This document shows positions 42,162 through 52,034 of a DNA stretch of 64,000 nucleotides, one piece after another; the stretch's first letter is position 1, and each line of letters begins with the position of its first letter. This stretch comes from an uncultured Clostridia bacterium (GTDB lineage Bacteria; Bacillota; Clostridia; Christensenellales; CAG-917). Position numbers and translations under genes: made by a program. The notes under the pieces are model-generated. The model saw only the letters and a list, made by a program, of their open reading frames with translations. It ran no database searches and was not told the DNA's origin. The DNA is taken from NCBI GenBank assembly GCA_947625225.1, contig CANQNQ010000001.1, positions 1-64,000 on the forward strand, written 5' to 3'.

Positions 42162-42278
42162 TCAGCCCTGACGCTGCTTGTGATTGGGATATTTGGAGCA
42201 GATCACCATAACTCTGCCGTTTCTCTTGATGACCTTGCACTTGTCGCACATGGGTTTTACACTGGGTCTGACTTTCAT
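42162..42278 (-). CDS. rpmJ: 50S ribosomal protein L36
   Basis: 38 residues, too short for the ORF track. The frame from the ATG at 42278 reads [20 protein letters not shown], then [18 protein letters not shown] before TGA. The Cys/Cys/Cys/His pattern shows the zinc-binding form of L36. It is 25 bp downstream of infA, the standard position, with AGGAGG ahead of the start. Confidence 0.96.
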   Translation of the reverse strand: MKVRPSVKPMCDKCKVIKRNGRVMVICSKYPNHKQRQG

Positions 42279-42303
42279 TGTTGGTCCTCCTTTTTATTTT
42301 GCC

Positions 42304-42522
42304 TTACTTGTTGCGGTAGATGATCCTGCCCTTGGTAAGGTCGTACGGCGACATCTCGATCTTTACGCGGTCGCCCTCCAGAATTCTGATGTTGTTGATG
42401 CGAAGTTTTCCGCCCAGATACGCCAACACTTGGTGTCCGTTTGTAAGTTCCACTCTGAATTGGCTTTTTGGCAGAGCCTCGACCACTTTGCCCTCGGTTT
42501 CGATGACGTCGTCCTTTGACAT
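42304..42522 (-). CDS. infA: Translation initiation factor IF-1
   Basis: A 72-residue OB-fold protein that blocks the A site during initiation. It begins [20 protein letters not shown] and has [20 protein letters not shown] and the C-terminal [16 protein letters not shown]. The length is exact for the family. It lies between the KOW protein gene and rpmJ. Confidence 0.97.
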   Translation of the reverse strand: MSKDDVIETEGKVVEALPKSQFRVELTNGHQVLAYLGGKLRINNIRILEGDRVKIEMSPYDLTKGRIIYRNK

Positions 42523-42538
42523 TGCAACCTACCTTGAT

Positions 42539-42811
42539 TTATTTTTGCCGTACAGTTTCATTGTACAGGCGAAGTGCGCTATACAGTTCGGCGTCAAACA
42601 CTTGCGCGCCCGATTTGAGCTTGTCGGCTATCTTTGCCAGCATATCGCCGTGCGAGCCCAGATGCTTGACGTTTTTCAGCTTTGCCTTCTTGATGCGACG
42701 CAGGTCTCCGTCGGCGATGAGCACGCGGCTGTCGTCGACAATGCCCACCACGGCATAGTACCTGCCGCTGTCCCTTCCTGCCTTGGAATATACTACCTGA
42801 CCGATCTCCAT
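42539..42811 (-). CDS. KOW-domain RNA-binding protein, L14e/L6e/L27e-like
   Basis: 90 residues. It begins MEIGQVVYSKAGRDSGRYYA, then VVGIVDDSRVLIADGDLRRI, a KOW-type beta-barrel like the archaeal/eukaryotic L14e family. A basic KKAKLKNVKHLG segment and a helical tail follow. Proteins of this kind are found between map and infA in many Clostridia; their ribosomal role is presumed but not proven. It starts 1 bp after the map stop. Confidence 0.9.
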   Translation of the reverse strand: MEIGQVVYSKAGRDSGRYYAVVGIVDDSRVLIADGDLRRIKKAKLKNVKHLGSHGDMLAKIADKLKSGAQVFDAELYSALRLYNETVRQK

Positions 42812-42812
42812 A

Positions 42813-43550
42813 TCAAAGCGTCAATATTTCAGCCCCTCTTTCGGTCAGGGCGACCGTGTTTTCGTAATGCGCGGAGGGTTTGCCGTCCAGCGTTTCGCAT
42901 TTCCAGCCGTCCTCCAGCGTCTGCCAGGTGCCCATGTTTATCATGGGTTCGATGGCAAGCACCATGCCCACCTCCAGCTTGGGACCGTGTCCCGCCTTGC
43001 CGAAGTTGGGGACGGAGGGATCCTCGTGCATCTCCCTGCCTATGCCGTGCCCCACCATGCTCCTCACCACGCCGTAGCCGCGTGATTCGCAATAGGTCTG
43101 CACTGCATGGGATATGTCGCCCAGTCTGCCGCCCGCCTTGAATTGCTTGACTCCCTCAAAGAAGCTCTGCTTTGTCACCTCGACAAGCCTACGCTTCTCC
43201 TCGCTTATCTCGCCCACAGCCAGCGTCCTTGCGGCGTCCGCCTGCCAGCCCTGATATATAAGACCGCAATCCAGACTGAGTATCTCGCCCTCCTTGAGCC
43301 TGCGCGCGGAGGGAAATCCGTGTACGACCACCTCGTCGATGGAGGCGCATATCGTCCCCGGAAAACCGCCGTATCCCAAAAATGAAGGCTTGCTGTCGTG
43401 CGACGTGATGTAATTGTACGCAAACTCGTCCAGCTTTTTGGTTGACACCCCCGGCTTGACCTTGTCCGCCAGATACAGCAGACAATCCCTGAGGATGGCG
43501 CCGGAGCGGCGCATACATTCTATCTCCGAAGGACTCTTAATGTAGATCAT
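42813..43550 (-). CDS. map: Methionine aminopeptidase, type I
   Basis: 245 residues from the ATG at 43550 ([17 protein letters not shown]), overlapping the end of adk by 14 bp in another frame; the track starts eight codons early. The metal ligands are visible in [20 protein letters not shown] (two Asp), [16 protein letters not shown] (His), [11 protein letters not shown] (Glu) and the C-terminal [11 protein letters not shown]. It removes initiator methionine from nascent proteins. AAGGTG serves as ribosome binding site inside adk. Confidence 0.96.
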   Translation of the reverse strand: MIYIKSPSEIECMRRSGAILRDCLLYLADKVKPGVSTKKLDEFAYNYITSHDSKPSFLGYGGFPGTICASIDEVVVHGFPSARRLKEGEILSLDCGLIYQGWQADAARTLAVGEISEEKRRLVEVTKQSFFEGVKQFKAGGRLGDISHAVQTYCESRGYGVVRSMVGHGIGREMHEDPSVPNFGKAGHGPKLEVGMVLAIEPMINMGTWQTLEDGWKCETLDGKPSAHYENTVALTERGAEILTL

Positions 43551-44166
43551 CAAGCACCTTCTCGATATCGGCAAATATCTCTTCCCTGCTGCCCGTCGCC
43601 TCTATGTTGCGCAGCTTTCCCTGCGCCTCGTAGTAGTTCGCAAGCGGAGCGGTCTGCTGTCTGTACACCTCAAGGCGCCTCAGCACCGTTTCGGGCTTGT
43701 CGTCGTCGCGGATGTACAGCGGCTTGCCGCATTTACGGCAGGTCTCGTCGCCGCCCAGCGTGGAGATGTGATATGTCTCGCCGCAAGCGCACACGCGCCT
43801 ACCGCTGAGCCTGTCGACTATCACGTCGAAGGGCACGTCCACATTGATGGCGACGTCGATGCGCGCCACTCTGTCCAGAGCCTCCGCCTGAGCGACCGTG
43901 CGAGGAAAGCCGTCGAGGATATAGCCGCCGTTGCAATCGCTTTGCGCCAGCCTGTCCTCCACAAGCCCTATCACGACATCATCCGGCACAAGCGCGCCGG
44001 CGTCTATGTAGGATTTGGCTTTGAGTCCCAGCGGAGTTCCGTCCGCTATGTTGCGGCGGAGTATGTCGCCCGTGGAGATGTGCGGCACGCCGTACTTCTC
44101 TTTGATGAAGGCGGCCTGCGTACCCTTGCCCGCGCCGGGAGCTCCCAACAGAATGATGTTTTTCAT
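43537..44166 (-). CDS. adk: Adenylate kinase (zinc-binding form)
   Basis: 209 residues. The P-loop is [18 protein letters not shown], and [15 protein letters not shown] and [13 protein letters not shown] contact the nucleotides. The lid carries CACGETYH...CRKCGKPL, the Cys4 zinc site of Gram-positive enzymes. It interconverts 2 ADP and ATP + AMP. It is preceded by an internal promoter-like site and an inverted repeat between secY and adk. Confidence 0.97.
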   Translation of the reverse strand: MKNIILLGAPGAGKGTQAAFIKEKYGVPHISTGDILRRNIADGTPLGLKAKSYIDAGALVPDDVVIGLVEDRLAQSDCNGGYILDGFPRTVAQAEALDRVARIDVAINVDVPFDVIVDRLSGRRVCACGETYHISTLGGDETCRKCGKPLYIRDDDKPETVLRRLEVYRQQTAPLANYYEAQGKLRNIEATGSREEIFADIEKVLDDLH

Positions 44167-44174
44167 ATCTTGCC

Positions 44175-44203
44175 ATTATAGCACGCTTTAACTTCCGAGG
44201 CAA
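44175..44203 (-). promoter_or_regulatory. Internal promoter ahead of adk with overlapping palindrome
   Basis: On the minus strand TTGCCT (44203-44198) and TATAAT (44180-44175) have a 17-bp spacer, nine bases before the adk ATG. The short distance means a nearly leaderless transcript. The inverted repeat TTAACTTCCG (44188-44197) / CGGAAGTTAA (44215-44224) overlaps the spacer and flank and could be an operator. Confidence 0.45.
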
Positions 44204-44244
44204 TCAAATACGCACGGAAGTTAAGCTGCATACATATTGTTGTT

Positions 44245-45573
44245 TTACTTGAGGAAGCCCTTGTAGTGCTTCATCATGATCTGCGATTCCAGCTGCTTGT
44301 TCAGCTCCAATGCGACGGAAACGACTATCAACAAGCCCGTTGCGGAGAATGAACTGCCAAATCCGAGATCATATCCCCCGCCGTAACGTCCGCTGAGCGC
44401 CAGGAAGATGAAGGTAGGCACCAGAGCGATTATCATGAGGAATATCGCGCCGAACAGTGTTATACGGTTGTTTATCTTCCTCAAAAAGTCGCTGGTGGGC
44501 TTGCCCGCTCTTATGCCGGGAATGAAGCCGCCGTACTGCTGGATGTTTTTGGACACGTCGTCGGGGTTGAATTGGATCTGCGCATAGAAGTAGGAGAATC
44601 CAAGTATCAACAGCGCCAACAGCACATAGTATACGGGAGTGCCCGAACCCATGTACGTCGCGTACCACACAGCCGCGGGGGTGTTGGAGAAGAACAATTG
44701 GATGATCATCTGAGGCAGCATCAACAGGGATGAGGCAAAGATGATGGGCATGACGCCGCTGCCGTTGACCCTGATGGGGATGTAGGTGGTCTGTCCGCCG
44801 TACATCTTGTTGCCCTTGATCTGCTTGGAGTACTGCACCGCTATCCTGCGTTCCGCGCCGTCCATAAAGACTATGAACGCGAAGATGCCCACAACCACTG
44901 CGATGAAGCCGAGGATGTTCCAGATAAGCTCCCAGCGGTCGCCCAGCTGTCTGAACGCGCCCGCCATCGTGGTGCCCGCCGTAGCGAGGATGCCGATGAA
45001 GATTATGATGGAACTGCCGTTGCCTATGCCGTACTCGGTGATACGCTCGCTCAGCCACATGACCATCGTGCTGCCTGCCACCAGAATGATGATGGTCATT
45101 GCCATGGTCAGCACCGCGGGCGAATCGGAGTTCTTCTCAAAGGAGAACAGAGGATTGATACCGTTGCTGTTGTTGAGCATCACGACGATACCTATCGCCT
45201 GTATGACCGCCAACACTATAGCCACGATACGCGTGATCTGCGTCAGCTTCTTTCTGCCCTCTTCGCCTTCCTTTGACATCCTTTCAAGCGCGGGAATGAC
45301 CAATGTGAGCAGCTGCATGATGATGAACGAGTTGATGAACGGCAATATGCCCAGCGCGAACAGCGTCGCGTTCTGCAACGAGCCGCCCGTGATGGCGCCC
45401 AACACCCCAAGGAAGTCCTGCGCACCGCCGAACACACTGCTTATGACGTTGGCGTTCAGCGTGGGCACGGGAATATAACATCCTATGCGGTAGACCAGTA
45501 TGAGAAGCAAGGTGAACCATATCTTCGTCCTGATCTCTTTTGATTTGAATGCGTTTTTGAGCGTTTCAAACAT
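44245..45573 (-). CDS. secY: Protein translocase subunit SecY
   Basis: 442 residues with ten membrane segments forming the Sec channel. Recognisable parts are the N-terminal RTKIWFTLLLILVYRIGCYI, a plug/TM2 region LGVLGAITGGSLQNATLFAL, GIMPYI-like LGILPFINSFIIMQLL, and the C-terminal loop QQYGGFIPGIRAGKPTSDFL. Its ATG overlaps the rplO stop. This is the usual spc-operon position. Confidence 0.97.
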   Translation of the reverse strand: MFETLKNAFKSKEIRTKIWFTLLLILVYRIGCYIPVPTLNANVISSVFGGAQDFLGVLGAITGGSLQNATLFALGILPFINSFIIMQLLTLVIPALERMSKEGEEGRKKLTQITRIVAIVLAVIQAIGIVVMLNNSNGINPLFSFEKNSDSPAVLTMAMTIIILVAGSTMVMWLSERITEYGIGNGSSIIIFIGILATAGTTMAGAFRQLGDRWELIWNILGFIAVVVGIFAFIVFMDGAERRIAVQYSKQIKGNKMYGGQTTYIPIRVNGSGVMPIIFASSLLMLPQMIIQLFFSNTPAAVWYATYMGSGTPVYYVLLALLILGFSYFYAQIQFNPDDVSKNIQQYGGFIPGIRAGKPTSDFLRKINNRITLFGAIFLMIIALVPTFIFLALSGRYGGGYDLGFGSSFSATGLLIVVSVALELNKQLESQIMMKHYKGFLK

Positions 45574-46019
45574 TATAGCACCTCTACCGTGCCGCCTGCC
45601 TTTTTGATTTTTTCAACTGCAGACGCGGTGAATTTGTTTGCTCTGACAGTTACCTTCTTGGTCAACTCGCCGTCGCCCATGATCTTAAGTCCATAGGGCT
45701 CCGCCTTCTTGACGATTCCTGCCTCGATGAGCTGCTCTATACCGACTTCCGCCCCGTCCTCGAATGCGTTCAACGCCTGGACATTGACCGTGGTGTACAC
45801 GTGTGCAAATCTCTTGTTGTTGAATCCGATTTTGGGAAGACGTCTTGTCATAGGCATCTGTCCGCCCTCGAAGTTGGGACGTACGCCGCCGCCGCTTCTT
45901 GCCCATTGACCCTTGTGACCGCGGGTGGAGGTCTTGCCCATGCCCGAGCCTATGCCGCGGCCAACGCGCTTAGAAGGGGTTTTTGCTCCTGTCTGAGGTC
46001 TGAGTGTTTGTATTTCCAT
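45573..46019 (-). CDS. rplO: 50S ribosomal protein L15
   Basis: 148 residues. The glycine-rich N-terminal half reads KRVGRGIGSGMGKTSTRGHK and RSGGGVRPNFEGGQMPMTRR. The C-terminal half has YGLKIMGDGELTKKVTVRAN. It is a late-assembly 23S rRNA binder, located between rpmD and secY as usual. Confidence 0.97.
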   Translation of the reverse strand: MEIQTLRPQTGAKTPSKRVGRGIGSGMGKTSTRGHKGQWARSGGGVRPNFEGGQMPMTRRLPKIGFNNKRFAHVYTTVNVQALNAFEDGAEVGIEQLIEAGIVKKAEPYGLKIMGDGELTKKVTVRANKFTASAVEKIKKAGGTVEVL

Positions 46020-46029
46020 TGTGCCCTCC

Positions 46030-46233
46030 TCAGATTTCCTCGACCTTGACGAGGTGGGAAACCTTGACGATCTTGCCTCTGAGGCAAGCGTTGTCGTTGA
46101 AGACTCTGCTGTTGCCTATCTTGTGCAGGCCCAAAGCCTCAAGATTGGCCTTTTGATTTTCCAGAGTGCCGTTGGGACTTTTAACGAGGGTCACTCTGAC
46201 TTGCTTTGCGCTTTCCTTTGCCTTTTTAGCCAT
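46030..46233 (-). CDS. rpmD: 50S ribosomal protein L30
   Basis: 67 residues from the ATG at 46233 (MAKKAKESAKQVRVTLVKSP) after AGGAGGGTATT; the track starts 20 codons early inside rpsE. The conserved part includes NLEALGLHKIGNSRVFNDN. An N-terminal basic extension of about ten residues is present. Confidence 0.95.
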   Translation of the reverse strand: MAKKAKESAKQVRVTLVKSPNGTLENQKANLEALGLHKIGNSRVFNDNACLRGKIVKVSHLVKVEEI

Positions 46234-46243
46234 AATACCCTCC

Positions 46244-46762
46244 TTAGTCTGCCACCACGTCAACGCCGCGCAGCGCAGCGATCTGGTCTGCATTTCTCAG
46301 GCTCTTGAGTCCTTCCATCGTCGCCTTTGCGGAGTTGATGGGATTGTTGGAGCCCAGGGACTTGGTCCTGATGTCCTTGACGCCCGCTACCTCGAGCACG
46401 TCGCGCACTGCGCCGCCCGCGATAACGCCGGTACCTTCCTGAGCGGGCAGGAGCAATACCTGTCCTCTGCCGAACTTACCTGTCGTCGCATGAGGAATCG
46501 TGCCGTTTTTGAGGGAGATGTCCACCATGTTGCGCTTCGCAAGCTGAGTGGCTTTTTCGATGGCTTCGGGGACTTCCGCCGCCTTGCCCATACCCAGGCC
46601 TACCTTGCCTGCGCCGTCGCCGACCACCATGAGCGCCGAGAAACGCATGTTCCTGCCGCCCTTGACCGTCTTTGTGACGCGGTTGACTGCGATGAGCTTT
46701 TTGGTGAGGTTGTCGTTCTCCTCTCTGTTTCTGTCATTACGTCTGTCACGATTTTCTGCCAT
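46244..46762 (-). CDS. rpsE: 30S ribosomal protein S5
   Basis: 172 residues. It has the dsRBD-like N-terminal domain ([40 protein letters not shown]) and the C-terminal domain ([37 protein letters not shown]). It functions in decoding accuracy. An N-terminal charged extension ([16 protein letters not shown]) is slightly longer than usual. Confidence 0.97.
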   Translation of the reverse strand: MAENRDRRNDRNREENDNLTKKLIAVNRVTKTVKGGRNMRFSALMVVGDGAGKVGLGMGKAAEVPEAIEKATQLAKRNMVDISLKNGTIPHATTGKFGRGQVLLLPAQEGTGVIAGGAVRDVLEVAGVKDIRTKSLGSNNPINSAKATMEGLKSLRNADQIAALRGVDVVAD

Positions 46763-46770
46763 AATTCCTC

Positions 46771-47139
46771 CTAAAACTCAAGACCGGCTTCTCTTGCGCC
46801 GTCTGCCAGAGCCTGAACTCTGCCGGTGTACAGATAGCCGCCTCTGTCAAAGACGACCTGCTTGATGCCAAGCGCCAATGCCTTTGACGCCACTGCGGCG
46901 CCCACCAGCTTTGCCGCCTCCGTCTTGGTGACGTCCGCCGCCTTGGCGGCCACGTCCTTTTCCAGAGTGGACGCTGCGCAAAGGGTGTGACCCTTTACGT
47001 CGTCGATCACCTGAGCATAGATATGGTTGGTGCTTCTGTACACGCAGAGGCGAGGCATCTCGGCGGTGCCGCTGACCTTTTTGCGCACTCTCTCGTGACG
47101 AGCCCTTCTGTCCTGATTTTTATCGATCTTTTTAATCAT
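46771..47139 (-). CDS. rplR: 50S ribosomal protein L18
   Basis: 122 residues. [40 protein letters not shown] and [20 protein letters not shown] are typical. It binds 5S rRNA together with L5. It lies between rplF and rpsE. Confidence 0.97.
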   Translation of the reverse strand: MIKKIDKNQDRRARHERVRKKVSGTAEMPRLCVYRSTNHIYAQVIDDVKGHTLCAASTLEKDVAAKAADVTKTEAAKLVGAAVASKALALGIKQVVFDRGGYLYTGRVQALADGAREAGLEF

Positions 47140-47151
47140 ACTGTCACCTCA

Positions 47152-47694
47152 TTACTTCGTGGCGCGCTTGCCGACCTTCTTGACGACCACTTCATCCTTA
47201 TAGTGGATGCCGTAGTTGTGGTAAGGTTCAACGGGCTTGATCGCCTTGATAGTGGCTGCTTCCTGTCCGACAAGCTGACGGTCGATGCCCTTGACAACAA
47301 TTTCAAGAGGCTGAGGCAGCGCAAACGTGATGCCTTCCGGCGCAACCACTTCCACACTGTGGGAGAAGCCTATGTTGAGCACCAGCTTCTTGCTGTCGGC
47401 AAGCGTGACCTTGTAGCCGACGCCGCTGACGATCAGCGACTTCTCAAAGCCCTTGGTGACGCCCACAACCATGTTGTGGATGAGAGCGCGGTACAGACCG
47501 TGCAACGCGCGATGATCCTTGTCGTCGGAGTGACGTTTGCACACGATGTGCCCGTCCTCAAGCGCCACGTCGATGGACTTGTCCACCTTCTGCGTAAGCG
47601 TGCCCAAAGGACCGCTGACGGTGACAAGATTGTTCTCGTTTTTGAATGTTACTCCGGCAGGGAGCGCGATGGGGGATCTACCTATTCTCGACAT
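47152..47694 (-). CDS. rplF: 50S ribosomal protein L6
   Basis: 180 residues. MSRIGRSPIALPAGVTFKNE and the C-terminal signature EPYHNYGIHYKDEVVVKKVG (variant of PEPYKGKGIRY) identify L6, which lies near the factor-binding site. The usual two-domain length is present. Confidence 0.97.
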   Translation of the reverse strand: MSRIGRSPIALPAGVTFKNENNLVTVSGPLGTLTQKVDKSIDVALEDGHIVCKRHSDDKDHRALHGLYRALIHNMVVGVTKGFEKSLIVSGVGYKVTLADSKKLVLNIGFSHSVEVVAPEGITFALPQPLEIVVKGIDRQLVGQEAATIKAIKPVEPYHNYGIHYKDEVVVKKVGKRATK

Positions 47695-47704
47695 ACTGAC
47701 CTCC

Positions 47705-48100
47705 TTACCAGATGTAGGCGAGCACTTCGCCGCCTATGTGCTGAGCCCTTGCCTCTTTGTCCGTAAGGATGCCCTTGGATGTGGACAGGATGGCGATGCC
47801 CATGCCGTTGAGCACTTTGGGGAGATTGTCGACGCCTGCGTACACGCGCAAACCGGGAGTGGATACTCTCTTGAGGCCGGTGACGACCTTCTGATTTTTG
47901 TCGGCGGCGTACTTGAGGGTGATGGTGATGGTGTTTTGCACTTCGCCTTCCACCACTTCATAGCCCTTGATGTAGCCTTCTCTCACCAAAATGTCTGCTA
48001 TTGCTACCTTGATCTTGCTTGCGGGGACGTCCACCGTTTCGTGCTTTGCGACCAAGGCGTTCCTGATACGAGTCAACATATCTGCAATTGGATCTGTCAT
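47705..48100 (-). CDS. rpsH: 30S ribosomal protein S8
   Basis: 131 residues. It begins [20 protein letters not shown] and ends [25 protein letters not shown], both family signatures. It is a primary 16S rRNA binder. In other bacteria it represses the spc operon by binding its mRNA. Confidence 0.97.
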   Translation of the reverse strand: MTDPIADMLTRIRNALVAKHETVDVPASKIKVAIADILVREGYIKGYEVVEGEVQNTITITLKYAADKNQKVVTGLKRVSTPGLRVYAGVDNLPKVLNGMGIAILSTSKGILTDKEARAQHIGGEVLAYIW

Positions 48101-48115
48101 GGTTTATACCTCCTC

Positions 48116-48301
48116 TTACCAGCTTGCTTTCTTTACGCCCGGAAGCTCGCCCTTATAGGCAAGATTGCGGAAACAAACTCTGCAAATACCGTACTTTTTG
48201 AGCACAGCATGCGGACGACCGCATATACGGCAACGCGTATACTCTCTTGTGGAGTACTTCTGCGGTCTTTGCTGCTTGATCTTCATTGATGTTTTGGCCA
48301 T
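48116..48301 (-). CDS. rpsZ: 30S ribosomal protein S14, zinc type Z
   Basis: 61 residues. [20 protein letters not shown] holds the C-x2-C...C-x2-C zinc site, and [10 protein letters not shown] is the conserved C-terminus. This short zinc form is typical of Gram-positive bacteria. It lies between rplE and rpsH. Confidence 0.97.
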   Translation of the reverse strand: MAKTSMKIKQQRPQKYSTREYTRCRICGRPHAVLKKYGICRVCFRNLAYKGELPGVKKASW

Positions 48302-48309
48302 TGTTTACC

Positions 48310-48915
48310 TCACTTTGCAAAGGGCAAGCCCATCAGCTTGAGCAGCTCCCTGGCTTCCTCGTCGGTCTTGGCTGTTGTGACGATGCACACGTCGAAGCCG
48401 CGCACCTTTTCCACCTTGTCAAAATCTATTTCGGGGAAAATGAGCTGTTCCTTGACGCCGATAGCGTAGTTGCCTCTGCCGTCGAACGACTTTGCGGAAA
48501 TGCCGCGGAAGTCGCGCACACGGGGCAACGCGATCGAGATGAACTTGTCAAGGAAGTCGTACATTCTGGGTCCTCTGAGCGTCACCTTTGCGCCGACGTT
48601 CATGCCCTCTCTCACCTTGAAGTTTGCGACGGACTTTCTCGCCTTGGTGATGACCGGCTTCTGTCCCGCGATCAGTTTGAGCTCCTCTACGGCAAGTTGC
48701 AGCGATTTGCTGTTGTCCTTGCAGTCGCCCAAACCCATGTTGAGCACAACCTTTTCAAGGCGCGGAACTTGATTGATATTCGTATAGCCAAAGCGCTTGA
48801 TGAGAGCCGGCACGACCTCTTCGGCGTACTGCTTTCTCATCCTATATCTTTCAGCATTACCAGCATCTTGAACGGTTGCAGTTTCCTTAGCAACCTGATT
48901 AGTTTTACCTGCCAC
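48310..48915 (-). CDS. rplE: 50S ribosomal protein L5
   Basis: 201 residues. The family core includes [40 protein letters not shown] and [20 protein letters not shown]. It binds 5S rRNA. The N-terminus carries about 20 extra polar residues ([20 protein letters not shown]) before the usual start region. An in-frame ATG at residue 26 is a possible alternative start, but GGAGG favours the first. Confidence 0.97.
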   Translation of the reverse strand: MAGKTNQVAKETATVQDAGNAERYRMRKQYAEEVVPALIKRFGYTNINQVPRLEKVVLNMGLGDCKDNSKSLQLAVEELKLIAGQKPVITKARKSVANFKVREGMNVGAKVTLRGPRMYDFLDKFISIALPRVRDFRGISAKSFDGRGNYAIGVKEQLIFPEIDFDKVEKVRGFDVCIVTTAKTDEEARELLKLMGLPFAK

Positions 48916-48936
48916 GATATTACCTCCGATAATTTA

Positions 48937-49344
48937 TCAGTCCTCTTTCTTTTCGGACTTTTCTGATTTTTTCTTTGCAGCCTTCTTGGCGGCTTTCTTT
49001 GCAGAGGGCTTCTTCTCCTCGAGGGAAGCGCCGCACTTGGGACACACGCGCACGGACTTCTGCTTGCCGTTTACGTCTCTCAGCTCATGCTTGACGCGCA
49101 CGACGTCGCCGCACTCGGGGCACACGTGCAACACGTTGGACACGTGGATGGTCCCCTCCTGCTTGATGATGCCGCCCTTGTCCTGAGCGTTGCGAGGCTT
49201 CTTGCTCTTGGAAATGATGTTGATGCCCTCAACATATATTCTGTTGGCGTCGCCGTCCACTTTGAGGACTTTGCCCACCTTGCCCTTGTCTTTGCCGCTG
49301 ATGACCATTACGTTGTCACCCTTTTTTACACTGAGCTTTGCCAT
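48937..49344 (-). CDS. rplX: 50S ribosomal protein L24 with Lys-rich tail
   Basis: 135 residues against about 105 usual. The KOW domain opens the protein (KKGDNVMVISGKDKGKVGKV). A zinc-ribbon-like part follows (LHVCPECGDVV, VRVCPKCGASLEE), then a low-complexity basic tail (KKPSAKKAAKKAAKKKSEKS). It initiates 50S assembly. The tail is an extension specific to this lineage. Confidence 0.96.
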   Translation of the reverse strand: MAKLSVKKGDNVMVISGKDKGKVGKVLKVDGDANRIYVEGINIISKSKKPRNAQDKGGIIKQEGTIHVSNVLHVCPECGDVVRVKHELRDVNGKQKSVRVCPKCGASLEEKKPSAKKAAKKAAKKKSEKSEKKED

Positions 49345-49356
49345 ATTAAGCCTCCT

Positions 49357-49725
49357 TTACAGCACTTCGGGAGCCAGGGAGATGATCTTGGTGTAGTCTT
49401 TTTCACGAAGCTCTCTCGCGATGGGCCCAAAGATACGGGTGCCTTGCGGCTGTTTCTGATTGTCTATGATGACGGCTGCGTTGTCGTCGAACTTGATGTA
49501 GCTGCCGTCGTCGCGCTGCAGACCGAACTGCGTGCGCACGATGACCGCCTTCACGACGTCGCCCTTTTTGACCTTGCCTCCGGGGATGGCGGACTTGACG
49601 GACGCCACGATGACGTCGCCGATGTTGCCGCTTCTCCTGAAGGAGCCGCCAAGCACTCTGATACACATAATTTCCTTGGCTCCGCTGTTGTCAGCGACCT
49701 TGAGCCAGCTTAAAGGTTGGATCAT
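49357..49725 (-). CDS. rplN: 50S ribosomal protein L14
   Basis: 122 residues. [40 protein letters not shown] and the C-terminal [20 protein letters not shown] are diagnostic. It forms part of the subunit interface (bridge B8). Confidence 0.97.
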   Translation of the reverse strand: MIQPLSWLKVADNSGAKEIMCIRVLGGSFRRSGNIGDVIVASVKSAIPGGKVKKGDVVKAVIVRTQFGLQRDDGSYIKFDDNAAVIIDNQKQPQGTRIFGPIARELREKDYTKIISLAPEVL

Positions 49726-49736
49726 GTCTTGCCTCC

Positions 49737-49997
49737 TTACTTAGCCTTCTCGATTATCTCGACAAGACGCCAGCATTTGTCCTTGCTGAGCGGACGGGTT
49801 TCCGCAACGCGCACTTTGTCGCCGATGGAGCACTCGTTGTTTTCGTCGTGCGCCTTGAGCTTCTTGGTGCGGCTGACTATCTTTTTGTACAGAGCATGCT
49901 GGACGCGCTCTCTTATCTCAACGACGATGGTCTTGTCCATCTTGTTGCTGACCACTATGCCCACTCTTTCTTTTCTGAGATTTCTTACTTCTTCCAT
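49737..49997 (-). CDS. rpsQ: 30S ribosomal protein S17
   Basis: An 86-residue OB-fold protein. [40 protein letters not shown] and [20 protein letters not shown] match the family. It binds the 5' domain of 16S rRNA. Confidence 0.97.
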   Translation of the reverse strand: MEEVRNLRKERVGIVVSNKMDKTIVVEIRERVQHALYKKIVSRTKKLKAHDENNECSIGDKVRVAETRPLSKDKCWRLVEIIEKAK

Positions 49998-50009
49998 ATA
50001 CTCCTCCGA

Positions 50010-50219
50010 TTAGCCCTCGTTCTTGGCGCGCGCAAGTTCTCTTTGACGAATGACTGTCTTGACGCGAGCAATGTCCTTCCTCGTCTGGGAGATAACCTGA
50101 GGATTGGTCAACTGATTGGTGGCGTTCTTGAAGCGGAGGAAAAACAACTCCGACTTCAGCTCGTTGAGCTTGTCCTGAAGCTCCTTATCTGTCATTTCCA
50201 AAACCTGTTTAGATTTCAT
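50010..50219 (-). CDS. rpmC: 50S ribosomal protein L29
   Basis: A 69-residue helical hairpin protein at the tunnel exit: [20 protein letters not shown] and [16 protein letters not shown] are typical. Its ATG overlaps the rplP stop (ATGA). Confidence 0.96.
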   Translation of the reverse strand: MKSKQVLEMTDKELQDKLNELKSELFFLRFKNATNQLTNPQVISQTRKDIARVKTVIRQRELARAKNEG

Positions 50220-50653
50220 TGTTCACCGCCTTCGGCACCGTTCACCTCTTCGGCCCTTACAAACTTGCACTTAACGGGCAGCTTGTTTGCCGCAAGGCGC
50301 AATGCCTCTTTTGCTATTGTTTCATCTATGCCGGCGATCTCAAACATAACTCTGCCCGGCTTGACTACCGCTACCCAATACTCGGGTGCGCCTTTACCTG
50401 AACCCATACGAGTCTCGGCAGGCTTCTTGGTGACGGGCTTGTGGGGGAAGATGTCCACCCATACCTGACCGCCACGGCGGATGTATCTGGTCATTGCCAC
50501 ACGGGCAGCCTCTATCTGATTGGAGGTTATCCAGCCCGGCTCCTGAGCCACAAGACCGTACTGTCCGTATGCGACGATGTTGCCCTTGTTGGCCCTGCCC
50601 TTCATTCTGCCACGCATTTGACGGCGTCTCTTGACGCGTTTAGGCATTAACAT
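50216..50653 (-). CDS. rplP: 50S ribosomal protein L16
   Basis: 145 residues. [40 protein letters not shown] and [20 protein letters not shown] are signatures of L16, which positions A-site tRNA. Its start overlaps the rpsC stop by one base (TAATG). Confidence 0.97.
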   Translation of the reverse strand: MLMPKRVKRRRQMRGRMKGRANKGNIVAYGQYGLVAQEPGWITSNQIEAARVAMTRYIRRGGQVWVDIFPHKPVTKKPAETRMGSGKGAPEYWVAVVKPGRVMFEIAGIDETIAKEALRLAANKLPVKCKFVRAEEVNGAEGGEQ

Positions 50654-51324
50654 TATTGATTACCTCCTTCCAGTGGATTTTTGCCGAGCACTTCGCCCTT
50701 GTATATCCACACCTTCACGCCGATGGCGCCGAAAGTAGTGTTGGCGGTTGCCACGCCGTAGTCGATGTCGGCTCTGAGCGTCTGAAGCGGGATGGAACCG
50801 TCGCGATACTGCTCGCTTCTGGCGATCTCCGCGCCGCCGAGACGTCCGCTGACCATGGTCTTGACGCCCTTTGCGCCCGCCTTCATGGCCCTGCTCATCG
50901 CCTGCTTCATGGCGTGACGGAAGCTGCCTCTGTTTTCAAGCTGCTTCGCGATGCTCTCCGCAACAAGCTGTGCGTCTGCGTCGGGATGCTTGACCTCCAT
51001 GATGTTGATGCTGACTGCCTTGCCGCTTGCTTTGGCGCCGATCAGCTTCTCCACCTCGGTCTTGATCTCCTCTACGCCTGCGCCCGCCTTGCCGATAAGC
51101 ACGCCCGGACGCGCCGTGTAGATGCCCACGACCACCTTGTTTGCCGCTCTCTCGATGGTGATACGGGAGATGGCGGTCTCGTAATACTTCTTCTTGATGA
51201 ACTTGCGGATCTTGTTGTCCTCGACGATATTGTCGGCAAAGTGCGCCTTGTCGGCATACCACTTAGAGTTCCAGGCCTTGATGATACCGGTCCTGAGTCC
51301 GTTTGGATCGACTTTCTGTCCCAT
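50653..51324 (-). CDS. rpsC: 30S ribosomal protein S3
   Basis: 223 residues. [20 protein letters not shown] opens the protein. The KH domain has [20 protein letters not shown] (GxxG loop), and the C-terminal domain has [20 protein letters not shown]. It lines the mRNA entry channel. Confidence 0.97.
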   Translation of the reverse strand: MGQKVDPNGLRTGIIKAWNSKWYADKAHFADNIVEDNKIRKFIKKKYYETAISRITIERAANKVVVGIYTARPGVLIGKAGAGVEEIKTEVEKLIGAKASGKAVSINIMEVKHPDADAQLVAESIAKQLENRGSFRHAMKQAMSRAMKAGAKGVKTMVSGRLGGAEIARSEQYRDGSIPLQTLRADIDYGVATANTTFGAIGVKVWIYKGEVLGKNPLEGGNQ

Positions 51325-51337
51325 TGTGTATGCCTCC

Positions 51338-51727
51338 TTACTTGTTTATCGTGTCGAGCACCACGGTGATGTGGCTCGTTCTCTTGTTGATGCGGTACGC
51401 TCTGCCCTTGGACGCCGGCTGTATGCGCTTGAGCGTGGGGCCTTCGTCGGCGTAGCACTCTGCGATGTACAGGTCGTTGACTGCCAGGTTGAGGTTGTTC
51501 TCGCCGTTTGCCGCCGCGCTGTTGACCAACTTGATCAGCACTTCGCTTGCCGCTTTGGGTGTGTTGGCGAGTATCGCGAGCGCCTCGTTGACCGATTTGC
51601 CTCTGATGATGTCCAACACTATCCTCACCTTAAAGGGAGATATCCTGACAAATTTTGCCGTTGCGCGCGCTCTTTTGTCCGCGTTCTGATTGCGCTGAAG
51701 CGCTTTTTGCTTTATTCTGGTTGCCAT
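51338..51727 (-). CDS. rplV: 50S ribosomal protein L22
   Basis: 129 residues. [20 protein letters not shown] and the tunnel-loop/C-terminal part [20 protein letters not shown] are typical. The extended loop reaches into the nascent peptide tunnel and can influence macrolide sensitivity. Confidence 0.97.
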   Translation of the reverse strand: MATRIKQKALQRNQNADKRARATAKFVRISPFKVRIVLDIIRGKSVNEALAILANTPKAASEVLIKLVNSAAANGENNLNLAVNDLYIAECYADEGPTLKRIQPASKGRAYRINKRTSHITVVLDTINK

Positions 51728-51738
51728 AGCTCTCCTCC

Positions 51739-52020
51739 TTATTTGCCCGATGTGGTCTTAGAACCGGCGTGGCCTCTGAAGGTGCGCGTGGGTGCAAATT
51801 CGCCCAGCTTGCAACCTACCATGTCCTCGGTGATGTACACCGGCACATGCTGCTTGCCGTTGTGCACCGCGATGGTGTGACCGACCATTTCGGGGAATAT
51901 CGTCGAGCTTCTGGACCAAGTCTTGATGGACTGCTTAGGCTCGCCGGATTCGTTCATAGCTATCACTCTGTTTATCAGGCGCTCCTCAACATAGGGGCCT
52001 TTTTTAACACTTCTACTCAT
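51739..52020 (-). CDS. rpsS: 30S ribosomal protein S19
   Basis: 93 residues. [40 protein letters not shown] and [15 protein letters not shown] are diagnostic. It forms the 30S head near the A-site finger. Confidence 0.97.
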   Translation of the reverse strand: MSRSVKKGPYVEERLINRVIAMNESGEPKQSIKTWSRSSTIFPEMVGHTIAVHNGKQHVPVYITEDMVGCKLGEFAPTRTFRGHAGSKTTSGK

Positions 52021-52034
52021 ATCTACTCCTCCGA

